Positions 1-11,067 of a stretch of DNA of 64,000 nt are shown piece after piece. The stretch's first letter is position 1. Each line of letters opens with the position of its first letter. This DNA comes from Hygrophila difformis (lineage: Eukaryota > Streptophyta > Magnoliopsida > Lamiales > Acanthaceae). The translations under genes and the position numbers were made by a program. The notes beneath the pieces were generated by a model, which saw only the letters and a program-made list of their open reading frames with translations, was not told the DNA's origin and did no database searches. The stretch spans positions 12,485,915 through 12,549,914 of the forward strand of contig JAOANR010000006.1 in the NCBI GenBank assembly GCA_030278955.1. Direction: 5' to 3'.

Positions 1-3000
1 CGGTGTACTTACAGGTTTGGTTTTGTTCGTCATGCCAAACCGCTGCAATACTTTCTTCAGATATTGCTTCTGAGTCAAACTCAGAGTGCCCCTCTTCCTA
101 TCTCTCGTTATTTCCATACCGAGAATTTTCTTTGCTTCACCAAGATCTTTCATTTCGAACTCCTTGCTGAGTTGGGACTTCAACCTGTTTATCTCTCCTC
201 TATGTTTCGAAGCAATTAACATGTCATCTACATATAGAAGAAGATAAATGAAAGATCCATCATGTAGCTTACGGAAATATACGCAATGATCAAAACTGCT
301 CCTGGTGTACTTCTGGCCAATCATAAATTGATCAAATCGCTTATACCATTGTCTTGGTGATTGTTTCAATCCATAAAGCGATTTGTTCAACTTGCAAACC
401 CAATCTTCTTTTCCAGCAACTTCAAATCCTTCTGGTTGAGTCATGTAGATTTCCTCCTCCAAATCACCATGTAAGAATGCCGTCTTGACATCCATTTGAA
501 CTAGTTCCAAATCAAACTGCGCTACCAAGGCCAACAAAATACGAATGGATGAATGTTTTACAACAGGGGAAAATACCTCATTGTAGTCAATTCCCTCCTT
601 TTGAGCATAGCCTTTAGCTACCAATCTTGCCTTGTAGCGAACGTCATTCTTTTCTGGAAATCCCTCTTTCTGAGCATAGACCCACTTGCAACCAATTGCC
701 TTCTTTCCCTCTGGGAGTTTAGCTAGCTTCCACGTGTGATTTGCTTCAAGGGAATGCATTTCCTCGTCCATGGCTTTCTTCCACTTTTCTTTTTCCGGAC
801 TAATTTTTGCATCAAGAAAAGTTTGTGGTATACCTTCTTCAATAACAGGAAGTGCATAGGCCAGCATACTTTCGAAACGAGCAGGTCTCCTAATTTCTCT
901 TCTTGGCCTCCTCATTGCAATTGGTAAATCTTGTTGCTCCTGAGGTTCTTGGGTTAAAACCTCACTTTCTCTGGGCTCTTCTTCGGTACTTGGACCATCG
1001 TCTTCTATTAGTTGTCCATCTACCTCTCTGGTTGTAGATGTCTGAAACTCCACCTGTTGAGGATAATGCTCCACCTGCTGAGGAGTACTATCCGGCTGCT
1101 GCTTGGTTACCTTCTTCAACATTATCGATTCGTTGAAGGTAACATCTCTGCTAAAGATCACCTTTTTCATTTCCGGGCACCATAGGCGATATCCTTTTAC
1201 TCCAGAAGATATCCCTACGAAAACAGCTTTTCTCGCCCTCGGATCCAGCTTTGATTCTTTTACGTGATAATAAGCAGCGGAACCGAACACACGTAAAGAA
1301 TCATAATCATTTGCAGGTTTGCCAAACCATGCCTCCAAAGGTGTCTTGCCTTTAAGTGCAGTTGATGGTAGTCGATTGATTAGATGGCTCGCATATGTCA
1401 CCGCTTCAGCCCAGAACTGCTTGCCCAAATTAGCATTGGATAACATACACCGAACTTTTTCCAACAAGGTTCGGTTCATTCGTTCAGCCACCCCATTCTG
1501 TTGTGGCGTGTCCCGCACAGTGAAATGTCGGGAAATACCTTCCTTCTTGCACAAATCGAAAAAAGGGTCATTTCGATATTCCGTGCCGTTATCAGATCGA
1601 AGCACTTTAATCTTTCTCCCCGTCTGGTTCTCCATCATTTTCTTCCAAGCGAGGAATTTTCCAAATGCTTCATTTTTTGTTCGCATGGGATACACCCATA
1701 CTCTACGGGAAAAGTCATCAACAAATGTTACAAAATAGTGGTTTCCTCCCAGAGAAGCCGTCTTGGTAGGTCCCCACACATCTGAATGAATGTAATCCAT
1801 AATGCCTTTAGTATTATGGATTGCTGTTCCGAACTTCACCCGCGTTTGCTTTCCCAGAACACATTGCTCGCAAAATTCAAGTTTGCAAGTCTTTGCACCC
1901 TTTAGTAATCCTTGCTTTGCCAGAGTCTGCAAGGATTTTTCCCCAGCATGCCCAAGCCTCATATGCCATAGCTTGGTCATCTCCTCTTCCTTGTCTGCTT
2001 CTGATACTGCTGCTGCAATGCCAACCATTGTATTGCCCTGGAAGTGGTATAAGTTATTTTTCCTTATACCTTTCATGACGACAAGTGCTCCCGAGATCAC
2101 TTTCATAATCCCATTCTGAATATTGATGGAGTGGCCTTTGGCTTCCAAGGCTCCCACTGATATGAGGTTCTTGGCAAATTTCGGTATGTACCGAACTTCC
2201 GTCAGCACCTTGGTTGTTCCATCGTGGTTCTTCAGATATACTGAGCCAACTCCAGCTATCTGGCAATATCCATTGTTGGCTAGGTAGACAACTCTACCGT
2301 CAACACTTTCAAGGTTCACAAACCACTCCTTCCTGGAACACATGTGGAATGAGCATCCTGAGTCTAGCAACCAGTCGTCAGTGCACGTCGTTACCGATGA
2401 GACACAAGCTAAAGAATACTCTGTCTCATCACTATCAGCAACACAAGCCTCTGCTACTGCTTTCCCCTTTTTCTTTTGCAGCTTAGGACAATCTTTCTTC
2501 CAATGTCCTTTCTCGTGACAAAAGATACATTCGTCTTTCGACACTCTGCCTCGTGACTTGGATCTGCCTCTTCTGTCCGGCTTGTACTTGTGGCTACGGC
2601 CCCGAACGGTATGAGCTTCACCAGTCGAACTCCTGTGTTCTAACTTATCCTTCTTTCTGATCTCGTTAGAATATAAGGCAGTGGTAACTTCTTTAAAGGA
2701 AATTGTTTCCTTTCCAGTCAGCATACTAACAATTATATGCTCGTATTCATCGGGGAGCGAAGCTAACAGTATCAGCGCCTTGTCAACGTCATCTATCTTC
2801 TCGTCGAGATTCAATAAATCGGTGACCAAAGAATCGAATCTTGTTATGTGTTCATTCATCGTGGTACCGGGCAAATACTGGAATCGATACAGCTTCGTCT
2901 TCATGTAGAGCTTGTTCTCCGTGCTCTTTTTCATGAATTTATCCTCCAGTTCTTTCCACAGTCTGTGCGCCATCGTCTCTCTCATAAGCGGATACTTCTG

Positions 3001-3276
3001 CTCCTTTGAGAGACATAGCCGAATTGTACCACACGCAAGACGGTTGATCCTCGTCCAGTCTTTATCATCAACACCATCTGGTTTGGTTTCTTCAAGTGCC
3101 CCATCCAGCTCCTGCTGGTACAAGATGTCCAACACCTCGCACTGCCACATACCAAAATTATTGGTACCGTCGAATTTTTCGACATCAAATTTGGCATTTG
3201 AAACCATCGTTCGTGATGACGATGTCATCAACGGCTTCGAATCTGAAGTTGACGTTTCACTGGACCTATCCGCCAT
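1..3276 (-). CDS. Copia gag-pol polyprotein, cut by the window edge
   Basis: This is the gag-pol reading frame of a Ty1/copia LTR retrotransposon. The ATG is at 3276 and the same frame is in register at base 1, giving at least 1092 codons; I saw no stop. Domains in order on the minus strand are gag, a CCHC zinc knuckle (2529-2488, C-x2-C-x4-H-x4-C), an aspartic protease with the DSG core near 2364, the integrase HHCC finger and D,D-35-E core (about 1970-1400), and reverse transcriptase with the YVDD active site at 234-223. The end of RT and the RNase H lie outside the window. The general layout is Tnt1/Tork-like by family knowledge. The frame looks undamaged, so the element may be autonomous, but its 3' end cannot be judged here. 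Confidence 0.9.
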   Translation of the reverse strand, partial: MADRSSETSTSDSKPLMTSSSRTMVSNAKFDVEKFDGTNNFGMWQCEVLDILYQQELDGALEETKPDGVDDKDWTRINRLACGTIRLCLSKEQKYPLMRETMAHRLWKELEDKFMKKSTENKLYMKTKLYRFQYLPGTTMNEHITRFDSLVTDLLNLDEKIDDVDKALILLASLPDEYEHIIVSMLTGKETISFKEVTTALYSNEIRKKDKLEHRSSTGEAHTVRGRSHKYKPDRRGRSKSRGRVSKDECIFCHEKGHWKKDCPKLQKKKGKAVAEACVADSDETEYSLACVSSVTTCTDDWLLDSGCSFHMCSRKEWFVNLESVDGRVVYLANNGYCQIAGVGSVYLKNHDGTTKVLTEVRYIPKFAKNLISVGALEAKGHSINIQNGIMKVISGALVVMKGIRKNNLYHFQGNTMVGIAAAVSEADKEEEMTKLWHMRLGHAGEKSLQTLAKQGLLKGAKTCKLEFCEQCVLGKQTRVKFGTAIHNTKGIMDYIHSDVWGPTKTASLGGNHYFVTFVDDFSRRVWVYPMRTKNEAFGKFLAWKKMMENQTGRKIKVLRSDNGTEYRNDPFFDLCKKEGISRHFTVRDTPQQNGVAERMNRTLLEKVRCMLSNANLGKQFWAEAVTYASHLINRLPSTALKGKTPLEAWFGKPANDYDSLRVFGSAAYYHVKESKLDPRARKAVFVGISSGVKGYRLWCPEMKKVIFSRDVTFNESIMLKKVTKQQPDSTPQQVEHYPQQVEFQTSTTREVDGQLIEDDGPSTEEEPRESEVLTQEPQEQQDLPIAMRRPRREIRRPARFESMLAYALPVIEEGIPQTFLDAKISPEKEKWKKAMDEEMHSLEANHTWKLAKLPEGKKAIGCKWVYAQKEGFPEKNDVRYKARLVAKGYAQKEGIDYNEVFSPVVKHSSIRILLALVAQFDLELVQMDVKTAFLHGDLEEEIYMTQPEGFEVAGKEDWVCKLNKSLYGLKQSPRQWYKRFDQFMIGQKYTRSSFDHCVYFRKLHDGSFIYLLLYVDDMLIASKHRGEINRLKSQLSKEFEMKDLGEAKKILGMEITRDRKRGTLSLTQKQYLKKVLQRFGMTNKTKPVSTP

Positions 3277-3387
3277 TTCTGCTTCAAAGTTTAATTAATA
3301 GCTCACAAACGGTAGCTCAACCTAGATGCGTTTCTGATGTGGAAGATCAGCTTAGCTGCGACCACAGAGCATACTATGCAACCAAGG

Positions 3388-3400
3388 CTCTGATACCAAT
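3388..3400 (-). other. Primer-binding site (initiator Met-tRNA type)
   Basis: Directly inside the LTR, the minus strand reads TTGGTATCAGAG, the standard complement to the 3' end of plant initiator methionine tRNA used by copia elements to prime reverse transcription. Confidence 0.85.
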
Positions 3401-3869
3401 TGTTGTGGAAATCGGGTTGGTTTCCACCAAAATTATACCCGAATAATGGAGCTATTAATTAAACAATAAAGAGAACACCAAGATTTAACGAGGTTCGGCA
3501 CAAATTTGCCTACGTCCTCCGGGCCCCACCGATTTATTATTTCACTATGAGGGAAGAAATAATACAAAGGGTTTTGGAAATAATTTCCTGACAGACAAAA
3601 CCCACTTGACAAGGGACACTCACAATAGCAAAAAAAAAAAAAAAAAAAAAAACACACTGGGCCACAAGGCAATTAATGCCTTGAATGTGGCTCTCTCTCT
3701 TTCTCACCTCTAAGCACTGCCTAGTTGTTTTCTCTCTGCTAGGATATTGTGGCAAATGCCAGGGGCATGGTATTTATAGCGAAGAGCAGCCCACCATTGC
3801 GCAGCGGAATGAACAGAAATGAGACGGAATGTAAACAGTATAGGCACGTGTTGACAGCTTTTGTCAACA
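3401..3869 (-). repeat. 5' LTR of the left copia element
   Basis: The 469-bp LTR is bounded by the 5-bp inverted repeat TGTTG...CAACA. On the minus strand it opens with a near-palindrome, TGTTGACA-n5-TGTCAACA (3869-3849). A TATA box (CTATAAATACC, about 3780-3769 on the minus strand) marks the probable promoter. A run of about 21 A at 3631-3651 and GA-rich tracts follow. The second LTR is not in the window, so the exact limits rest on the TG/CA ends and the adjoining primer-binding site. Confidence 0.75.
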
Positions 3870-3974
3870 ATTTTTTCTATCATCTCACCTACCACATTTA
3901 ATGTGTGGGACCACCACCATTTTACAGGGGCCAAATTCAATTTCCTCCAAAATGCCATAGTAAAACATTTTATT

Positions 3975-6282
3975 TCAACCAGGGGCAGGGAAAGGGCTCA
4001 AAAGCATCGACAGACCTGATGGATATAGTTCGGCCCATGGTGAAACATTGACGTCGGTCCCATGCCCAAATGCATTTAGCCTTTGTGCATCATCTTCAAT
4101 ATCGTGTTTGTTCGCACTCAAAAGATTAGGAACAGGAACAGGAACGCTTGGGACATTCGGGACATGACCGGGTGTCAGGGATGCTGACAATATGTTGTTC
4201 TTGCAATCACATTGGTCCCTACACACCAATATAATACAAGCTAAGTGGATTGGTCACATATTAATACATTGTATACTTGTTCGAGTATATATCGAGATAC
4301 ACTAAAATAAATAGGTAATGGAACCTTTGTGCAAGCAACCCATTTGAATCCAAGAAGTTGAGAATTTGAACTTGTGAATGGCGTTGCCGAAGCCAATCCA
4401 AACCACCATCCGAATCAATTGCACCTCTCCCTGCCTCGGTGGCTAAATTCATCACCTAATCAAATATAGGAACAGTACAGTTCTATAAATGAGATGCATC
4501 GAATATCATAATTCTTCAAATTTGGATGTTCAAATCACTAAATAATAGATGTATAGTAACACTTGATTTAAAACTTGAAAAACCTGTGAAGTTTGTGCAT
4601 TATATTGGGCTCTATATTGATCCTGTAGAATGCGTTGCTGCACACAGTAAAAGCAAGGTGACATTGTTACATTAAAAATATAAGCCTAATTAGATAAATA
4701 AATGATGTAACAACAGAATTTGCCTTGTGCACTCTAATTTGTTTCAATTTTTCTTCAAGAACTTGTTCTCTATACTCAGCTTCACTCAATGAAGTGATCT
4801 CCGAGAAATCGCCTTCGTATATCCTGCATTTGTATCCATGTGTGCACCCAAGCAACAATGGAATCAAAAATTTAAATTGAAGATATAAATCATTTCATTA
4901 TATTATATGTAAACCTCAGTTTCTTCTCAGCTTCCTCAAGTTGGCTCTTACATTCTACCAACTGTTTCTGGATTTCCTGCACTACATCATTTTTTAATTT
5001 GCCATAGTTTCAAAATCAGCAACATTAAGACAGTTCATTGATTACAAATGATTCATCAAGAGAACCAAACCTCAAATTGATGACCATCAACTGTATTGGC
5101 CGAGCTGTTGCACATAAGTATTATTGATCAGTCACAAATAAAACAACACACACACCACCAAAAAAATTATAATAATATATTAAACTCCCTCCGTCCCATT
5201 TAACTTGTCTTGTTTGACTTCTGCACACAATCCAATGCATGTTTTCAACCGTTAATATCTCAAAATATGTATAAAGAAAAATTATATAAAATACATATTC
5301 TAAAACTACATGTTCATACAATTCTAACAAGACCAAACTCGATTATTTTTTTCAAATATAAACTTGTAATAATATTAGGTCAAAGTTAAACAATGAACAG
5401 TGTAAAAAAAGTTATACATGACAAGATGCACGCCATATTATATTAATTAAAATTAACTTCGAACCTGTTTGGTGCCTGATAACGCGATATATTTGCTTCA
5501 GATTTCAACTTTCCAAGTGTCCTTTGTAAATACTGCAAATAAAATTCCTCTAGTTTATTAATTAATATTTGTGTGGGGGAAAAACTATGCTTTATGTACC
5601 AATAAAACTTAATACTGCTAGTAGTACTTAATTTGAACATCAGCACACACACGCAAACGCTCAAACAGGAGAGAAAAATGAAAATGAAAATTAGTAGTAT
5701 ATGCAATGCTTGTAGATAATTTGAAATACCTCTTGGTTTTGTAGCCTTTGGTAGCAGCACGCCACAAATAAAAAATACAAAAAAATAAAAGAGGGAAGGA
5801 TTATTATCAACAACAATTAATAATGCCGAAAAGAAAAAAGAAGTAAATGAAATGAAAGTTGTATATGTTGTGGTCTTGTTTCTTGTCACCTCCCTCGTTC
5901 GTGGTCGGGAAGATTGATGAATCTCATGAGAATATCCTCGAGGCTTGAAGATATAATTAATCATGAAAAGGAATGAGAGTAATTAATTAATTATCAGGGA
6001 AATGATAGACAGATGGTGGTAAGAATGAAAGAATGATATATAGTAGTGGTATTAATTATATATAATGAATGAATGAAGGTCGTATGTATGTATGTACCTT
6101 CGTTTTCCAGAGAAAGGGCAGAGTCGTCCAGAAGGGGAAAACATGATGAGAGCGACATCGATATCGCAGAGGACAGAAATTTCATAAGCCTTCTTGATGA
6201 GCCCATTCCTTCGCTTGGAGAAGGTCACCTGTCGGTTTGTTGCATTCTCAATTTTCTTGATCTCCAGCTTCACCCTCCCCAT
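3975..6282 (-). CDS. MIKC*-type MADS-box transcription factor
   Basis: DNA-binding MADS factor of the MIKC* (M-delta) class, the group that in Arabidopsis contains AGL65/66/104 and controls pollen maturation. Ten exons: 6282-6098, 5943-5890, 5745-5730, 5532-5465, 5104-5071, 4976-4915, 4823-4724, 4637-4584, 4455-4325, 4218-3975; together 948 nt, 315 aa. Residues 1-60 are the MADS domain ([19 protein letters not shown] start, then [13 protein letters not shown] and FSPSGRL). A heptad-rich K-like region follows, and the C-terminus carries the W-A-E-x-Y-x-S motif shared with AGL66. Exon 1 ends after FSGKRR, as in this class. The start is the ATG at 6282; an in-frame TTG lies 12 nt upstream. Oddities: a 16-nt exon 3, a GC donor after exon 7, and a linker shorter than in Arabidopsis relatives. 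A copia element sits just past the stop. Confidence 0.88.
5185..5425. mobile_element. Stowaway-type MITE remnant in MADS intron 4
   Basis: It begins with the Stowaway-like end CTCCCTCCGTCCCA at 5185, and its interior matches the other copies in the window (for example 52165-52425). The far end breaks off after 'catgacaag', so the right terminal repeat is lost. Confidence 0.65.
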
Positions 6283-6299
6283 TAAATACTCCAATTCTC

Positions 6300-7043
6300 C
6301 ACCACCAAAGAAAACCCTAGTTCGGTTGGTTCCTATATAGTACTATTATTGTGTAGAGCGGCGGCGGGGAATGTGGTGGTATACTAATAGTGTTTTTGTG
6401 TAATAATATAAAGGGTAGAAGAGCAGCGGTGGTTAAATGTGGTGGTGATGATGATGAGAGAGTGGAGTGGTGTGAAAAATGGGCGAGCTGAGAGCTTAGG
6501 CGGTGTAGAGTTTGTTCGCGGAAAGCAAAAATACTACTACTTCCTACCACAGTCCACAATTATGAAGGGTAGGCTGAAGCTGAACCCACATTCGGACACG
6601 TATACTGTATCTCTTCTTCTATGTGCTGCCTGCCTGTCACTGTCACTGTCTCTGTCCCTGTTTTCTCATTCCTTTCCTTAGCATGATCACTACTAACACG
6701 AGCACGACTACTACTCGTAGAAGCGATACTATTTAATTCTTTTGTTTGTACAAGTTTCTCAACCTACAAAATAGCAACTGCAAATTAAGGAGGCTTTGCT
6801 TATTCACGTGTACCCAGTTTCGCTGCTTTTTTTTTTTTTTTTTTCGTAAGTGACCAGTTTTGCTTCTTTCAGTTAGTGTTTTTAAAATTAAAAATATTTA
6901 AATAAGTTAATGATTGAGATTTGATATTCGTAGTTATCGAATTTTGGTGATACATTTTACTGGAATTTGATTTGATTTGATTATATTATATTTACCAGAG
7001 ATTTACGAGATTTTAGTTAAATTTTTTTATTCTATTATTAGTA
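6300..7043. promoter_or_regulatory. Upstream region of the MADS gene
   Basis: This stretch should hold the 5' UTR and promoter of the minus-strand MADS gene. It contains a pyrimidine-rich tract (CTGTCACTGTCTCTGTCC-like, 6637-6662) and T- and A-rich runs (6829-6844). No convincing TATA box or open frame could be assigned, so start and strength are unknown. Confidence 0.35.
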
Positions 7044-7494
7044 CTAGATTTTTACCCGCGCGGAGCGCACGGGTATTATCTTTTTTTAAGTGACATAATA
7101 AATAAATTATTGTTTTCATAATATATATACTAAAGTATAATTCAATTTTATATGCAAATAAAATATAAATAGAAAAATTAATCTATATATGATTATCATC
7201 CCTACTATTATACATATTATAAATTGATTATTCAATATATATTTTTAATGATGTATTTTATATTTAAAATATGGTTATTATATTCATATAGGATTATATA
7301 TTTTAGACATAAAGTTTTAACCTAAATTAAATAATTTAATAATATTACAATAATATTCATTTTCAAAATATATATACAAATAAATAACTTATATTAAATA
7401 TATTTTAAATCAATTTATATCTTTAAGTGTCATAAAAATTTATATTTTTAGAATATATATGAAGATTTTCTCAAGATTTTATTATATTAATAGA
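7044..7494 (-). mobile_element. Non-autonomous Helitron, complete (451 bp)
   Basis: Read on the minus strand it starts TCTATTAATATAATAAAAT at 7494, with A before it, and ends with a GC-rich hairpin (CCCGTGCGC/GCGCGGG, about 7074-7054) followed by CTAG at 7047-7044 and then T. These are the Helitron hallmarks: 5' TC, 3' hairpin plus CTRR, insertion between A and T, no target duplication. It holds no open frame. Confidence 0.75.
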
Positions 7495-8403
7495 TAGGTA
7501 TTTTCTAAATATAGACATTGATGATGTGGAAAGTGAGTTGGAATTAGTCAGCGATTAATCATCAATGACGTGGATTAATTATAGCCATTAATTATAAAAT
7601 GGTGGTATAATTACTGATATAACCCTAAAGATTAAAAAGAATTAGTTATATACTAGCATACCCGCCCGCGCAATGCGCGGGAAGTAAAATTTACATCGGA
7701 AAAAGAAATAACATAATATTTTCAGTTTTTAAATATTTTATTACGTAATTTTGGGTTATGCCAATTTTCTAACCACATTATTGAGAAAAATATGACAAGG
7801 TGGTTTGTAAGTAAAAATATGACAAAGTGGTTTAGCAACTTTGACAGTTAAGCTATTTTCATAATCTTATTATTTGATTGATTTAGCCCATAACAATTTT
7901 ACATTACTTAATTTATATAAATTTACAATAAAATTTTTTGTAATATATTTGATTTTTCATTTTTTAATATATCATTTTGCTAGATATATTTGTAATCATT
8001 ACTTAATTTATAAATGTCATCATGTAGTACATTCGTCTTTCAGTTTATTAGATTTATTTTCTCAATTTTTCCAAATCAATGTTGTTCTTCGACTTTATGT
8101 GAACTTAAAGTAATGCAAAGAAACATATCAAAATTATAATCATGAATAATGGTAATATAGATGGAAAAAAAGAAAAGAAAAAAAGAAGAAAATATAATCT
8201 TATAACATTGTGAACATAAACGTGCAGTGACTAATATAAATTTAATAATTAATTCATAATTCTCATATTATATTTATTCAATTAAACAAAGTTAAAAATA
8301 GTTGAATATCAAATTACTTTTTTCTCTTATTTTTGGAGTGTTATTATACCTTTAATATTAAGTAATAACTTACATATAAATATATGATACATACTTTACA
8401 TAA

Positions 8404-9075
8404 AGATGTCAAAATTGGCTGGGCCCGTTGGCCAGCCCACCCAACCTTCCCTAAATGTTGTGTTGGGTTGAACAAATAGATGCTCGTTTGGAAGCCGGTC
8501 TAAACATGTCGTCGCTAGGGCAAGCACACGGCGGGTGCGGGTCAGCTTGCGGGCCAAGCTATTTTTTTATTTTTTTAAATTTTTAAAGTTTGCTATGAAA
8601 GTTAAATAACATAATAATTGTATTAATGTTTGTTGTTTAGATATTATTTTAAATCATATAACATTAATTTGATAATATTATAATTTAATTTTATACATTA
8701 TTTTTGTAAAATACTACTAAAGAATTATGAAATTGACTTGATGCTAACTAAATTAAACTAAAATAATTTTTTGGTCGGTACATATCAATTGGGTTATTTA
8801 TATTAATTTTTATAGTTCCACAAAAATAATATTACTTCCTATATTTGTTTTGAAGCTAATTTTTTTAAAAAAGAATATAAAAAAAACATTTAAATTTTTC
8901 AAAAATACTTTTAATTTTAAATTAGATAATATATTAAATTTAAATAAATAAAAATATTTTATAATATAAAATTTATTTTTTTAATTAATTAAAAAGACCA
9001 CCTGACCCGCAATCCGCCTGTGGGTTGGGCTGGGCCGAAGGCCCGCCCCTCCGTGGGCCAGTTGCCTAAAACCCC
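8404..9075. repeat. AT-rich element with GC-rich ends
   Basis: Two GC-rich blocks, 8418-8565 (ggctgggcccgttggcc, cggcgggtgcgggtc) and 8998-9065 (cctgacccgcaatccgcc, gtgggttgggctgggcc), flank 430 bp of nearly pure A/T. The blocks are loosely inverted relative to each other. This resembles the ends of hAT-like elements built on GGGCC motifs, but no target duplication was found. Confidence 0.35.
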
Positions 9076-9282
9076 CAACTATTTTAAAATTGGATTAAAA
9101 TATTTTAGAATAATCACAAATCACTATATCAAATAAAGAATTGGAAAAAAAAATAACTAATTTAAATCATTCTCTATTCCCCAACTACTATTATTATATA
9201 ATTCTAGTGTTTAAACTCATTTGTTGTGGATTTCAAAATTCAGTTATAATGAGGCGGGTTTAAATGACAATGGTAGAAGATA

Positions 9283-9540
9283 CTTCCTCCGTTCTCAAAT
9301 AACTGAACCATTTACATAGTAATTACTATTTATTGAGTAATTTTGATTATTTTTTTAACATAGTTATAAAAGAAAAATATAGACAAGTGAGATATTGTTA
9401 AATTCATCTAATCACGTAGTTTCAGAATATAAATTTTTTATATTTTTTACTTATATATAGTTAGAGTTATTAATGGTTAAAAATATATCTTGGATTGTGT
9501 GAAATGTAGGAATGTTGCAGTTATTAAAAAACAGAGGTAG
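9283..9540. mobile_element. Stowaway-type MITE
   Basis: Ends CTTCCTCCGTTCT and ...AACAGAGGTAG form a degenerate terminal inverted repeat, flanked on both sides by TA (9281-9282 and 9541-9542). The interior shares the 'gttaaattcatctaatcacgtagtttc' type core of the family. Confidence 0.7.
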
Positions 9541-11067
9541 TATATGATATTTACTTAAAAAATACTCCATATATGATATGAATAATATCTTTAAATCATA
9601 TATCTTAAAAGGTAATAAAAATACCATATATATTCATAAAATTAAATATAAAAATAAATTTATATTACATCACTAATTAAAAGTGAAAAGAAAGTTAATT
9701 AATGCCAAATTAAGATTTCAACTTTAGCCGGACATTTAAGTCTAATGGCTAATAAGGTATTTATTAATATTTTCAATTTTAATTAGTTGAATGAAATAAA
9801 TTATGTTCTACATACAAATCTTAATAATGAATTCCACATAAACTTCCATTTAAATTCTATGGATTGAATTTGAATTTTAATTAAAGCAAATATCAATTTG
9901 CCAAAATTTTTAAAAAATTATTATAATTATATTATTACCTAATTTAAATTTATGCAGGGTAAGTATTTAATTTATTGGATTATCTTCTCAATTTTTCCAA
10001 TTCAATTAAATTGTTTTTGTTGTTTTGATATTTTATAGTGAACTTAAATCAATACAAAAAATATATAAAAATTGTATCCAAAAGATAAAATATCAAAATG
10101 TGAATAATCTATTAACAAAAGAAAAAAAATACATCAAATAAAGGGGAACATCTCCAAATTTACACTCTTCAATTTTTTTCACTATTTTCAAATCACAAAT
10201 AAAGACAACAAACAAACAAAAACAAAATCAATATAAAACAAACTTTATGCTATACAAATAATTTTGAGTAGTATCCAAATTAGAATGACAAAAAAAATTT
10301 GTAGAATATGACTTCATTGCAATCCTGCATTACAGCAACATGTAATCCTGCAAAAGACAATGGAAAAGCATTAAAAATATATATTCAACACTACGTTTAA
10401 AAAAAAACTTATTAATATTATTCACACGCAGAGTAACAGAAAGAAAAAAAAAGATTCTTACATGAATATAAAGATGAAGAATATTTTGCAATAAAAAAGA
10501 GAAAAATTAACCTGGAACAAAATAAATATTAGGAAAACATTGATGTGAGAACAAAAAAAAAATGTTTAAATATAAAATCAAAGTTAAGAAGACATAAGAA
10601 AATAATGGAGAATAAGAATAAAGAAATAAAATATGAGAGGGTGAGAACTTCAAGACCACCGTGAGATTAGATAAATGAATGGAGTATTTATAGAGCAATA
10701 GGAGATGTAGAATTGGATTTGATGTGATCATCTAAAATATATAAGTATATAATAGTATAAATTAAAGATATTATAATATTTTATTAAGATTTTATTAGGA
10801 TATTATAGATATAAATATTATATATATATATATATTTATTTGATCTCAATGAGAATGAATTTTATAATTTCAAACCTTAGAAGAATGGAAGTGATTTTCT
10901 AAAAATATGTAATATTATGGTTAAATATATTATCATATTATATTAAGATTTTATTAGGATAATATAGATATAGATATAAAATATATAAGAAAGTAAATAT
11001 TAGATTTTTTCTTTTAGACTAAGAAATTGAATATTGGATTTAAATCCAAATCCCAAAATATATATCA

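Larger units (their letters stand above)
1..3869 (-). mobile_element. Ty1/copia LTR retrotransposon, 3' part outside the window
   Basis: The element runs leftwards: 5' LTR (3869-3401), primer-binding site, a short leader, then gag-pol to the window edge. The base run just outside the LTR (3870-3874, attt-t) would be one copy of the 5-bp target duplication; the partner is off the window. It inserted about 105 bp beyond the stop codon of the MADS-box gene, in the same transcriptional direction. Confidence 0.88.

Noticed and set aside
736..3446. Plus-strand frames of 60-140 codons
   Set aside because: They are antisense shadows of the copia gag-pol frame on the minus strand.
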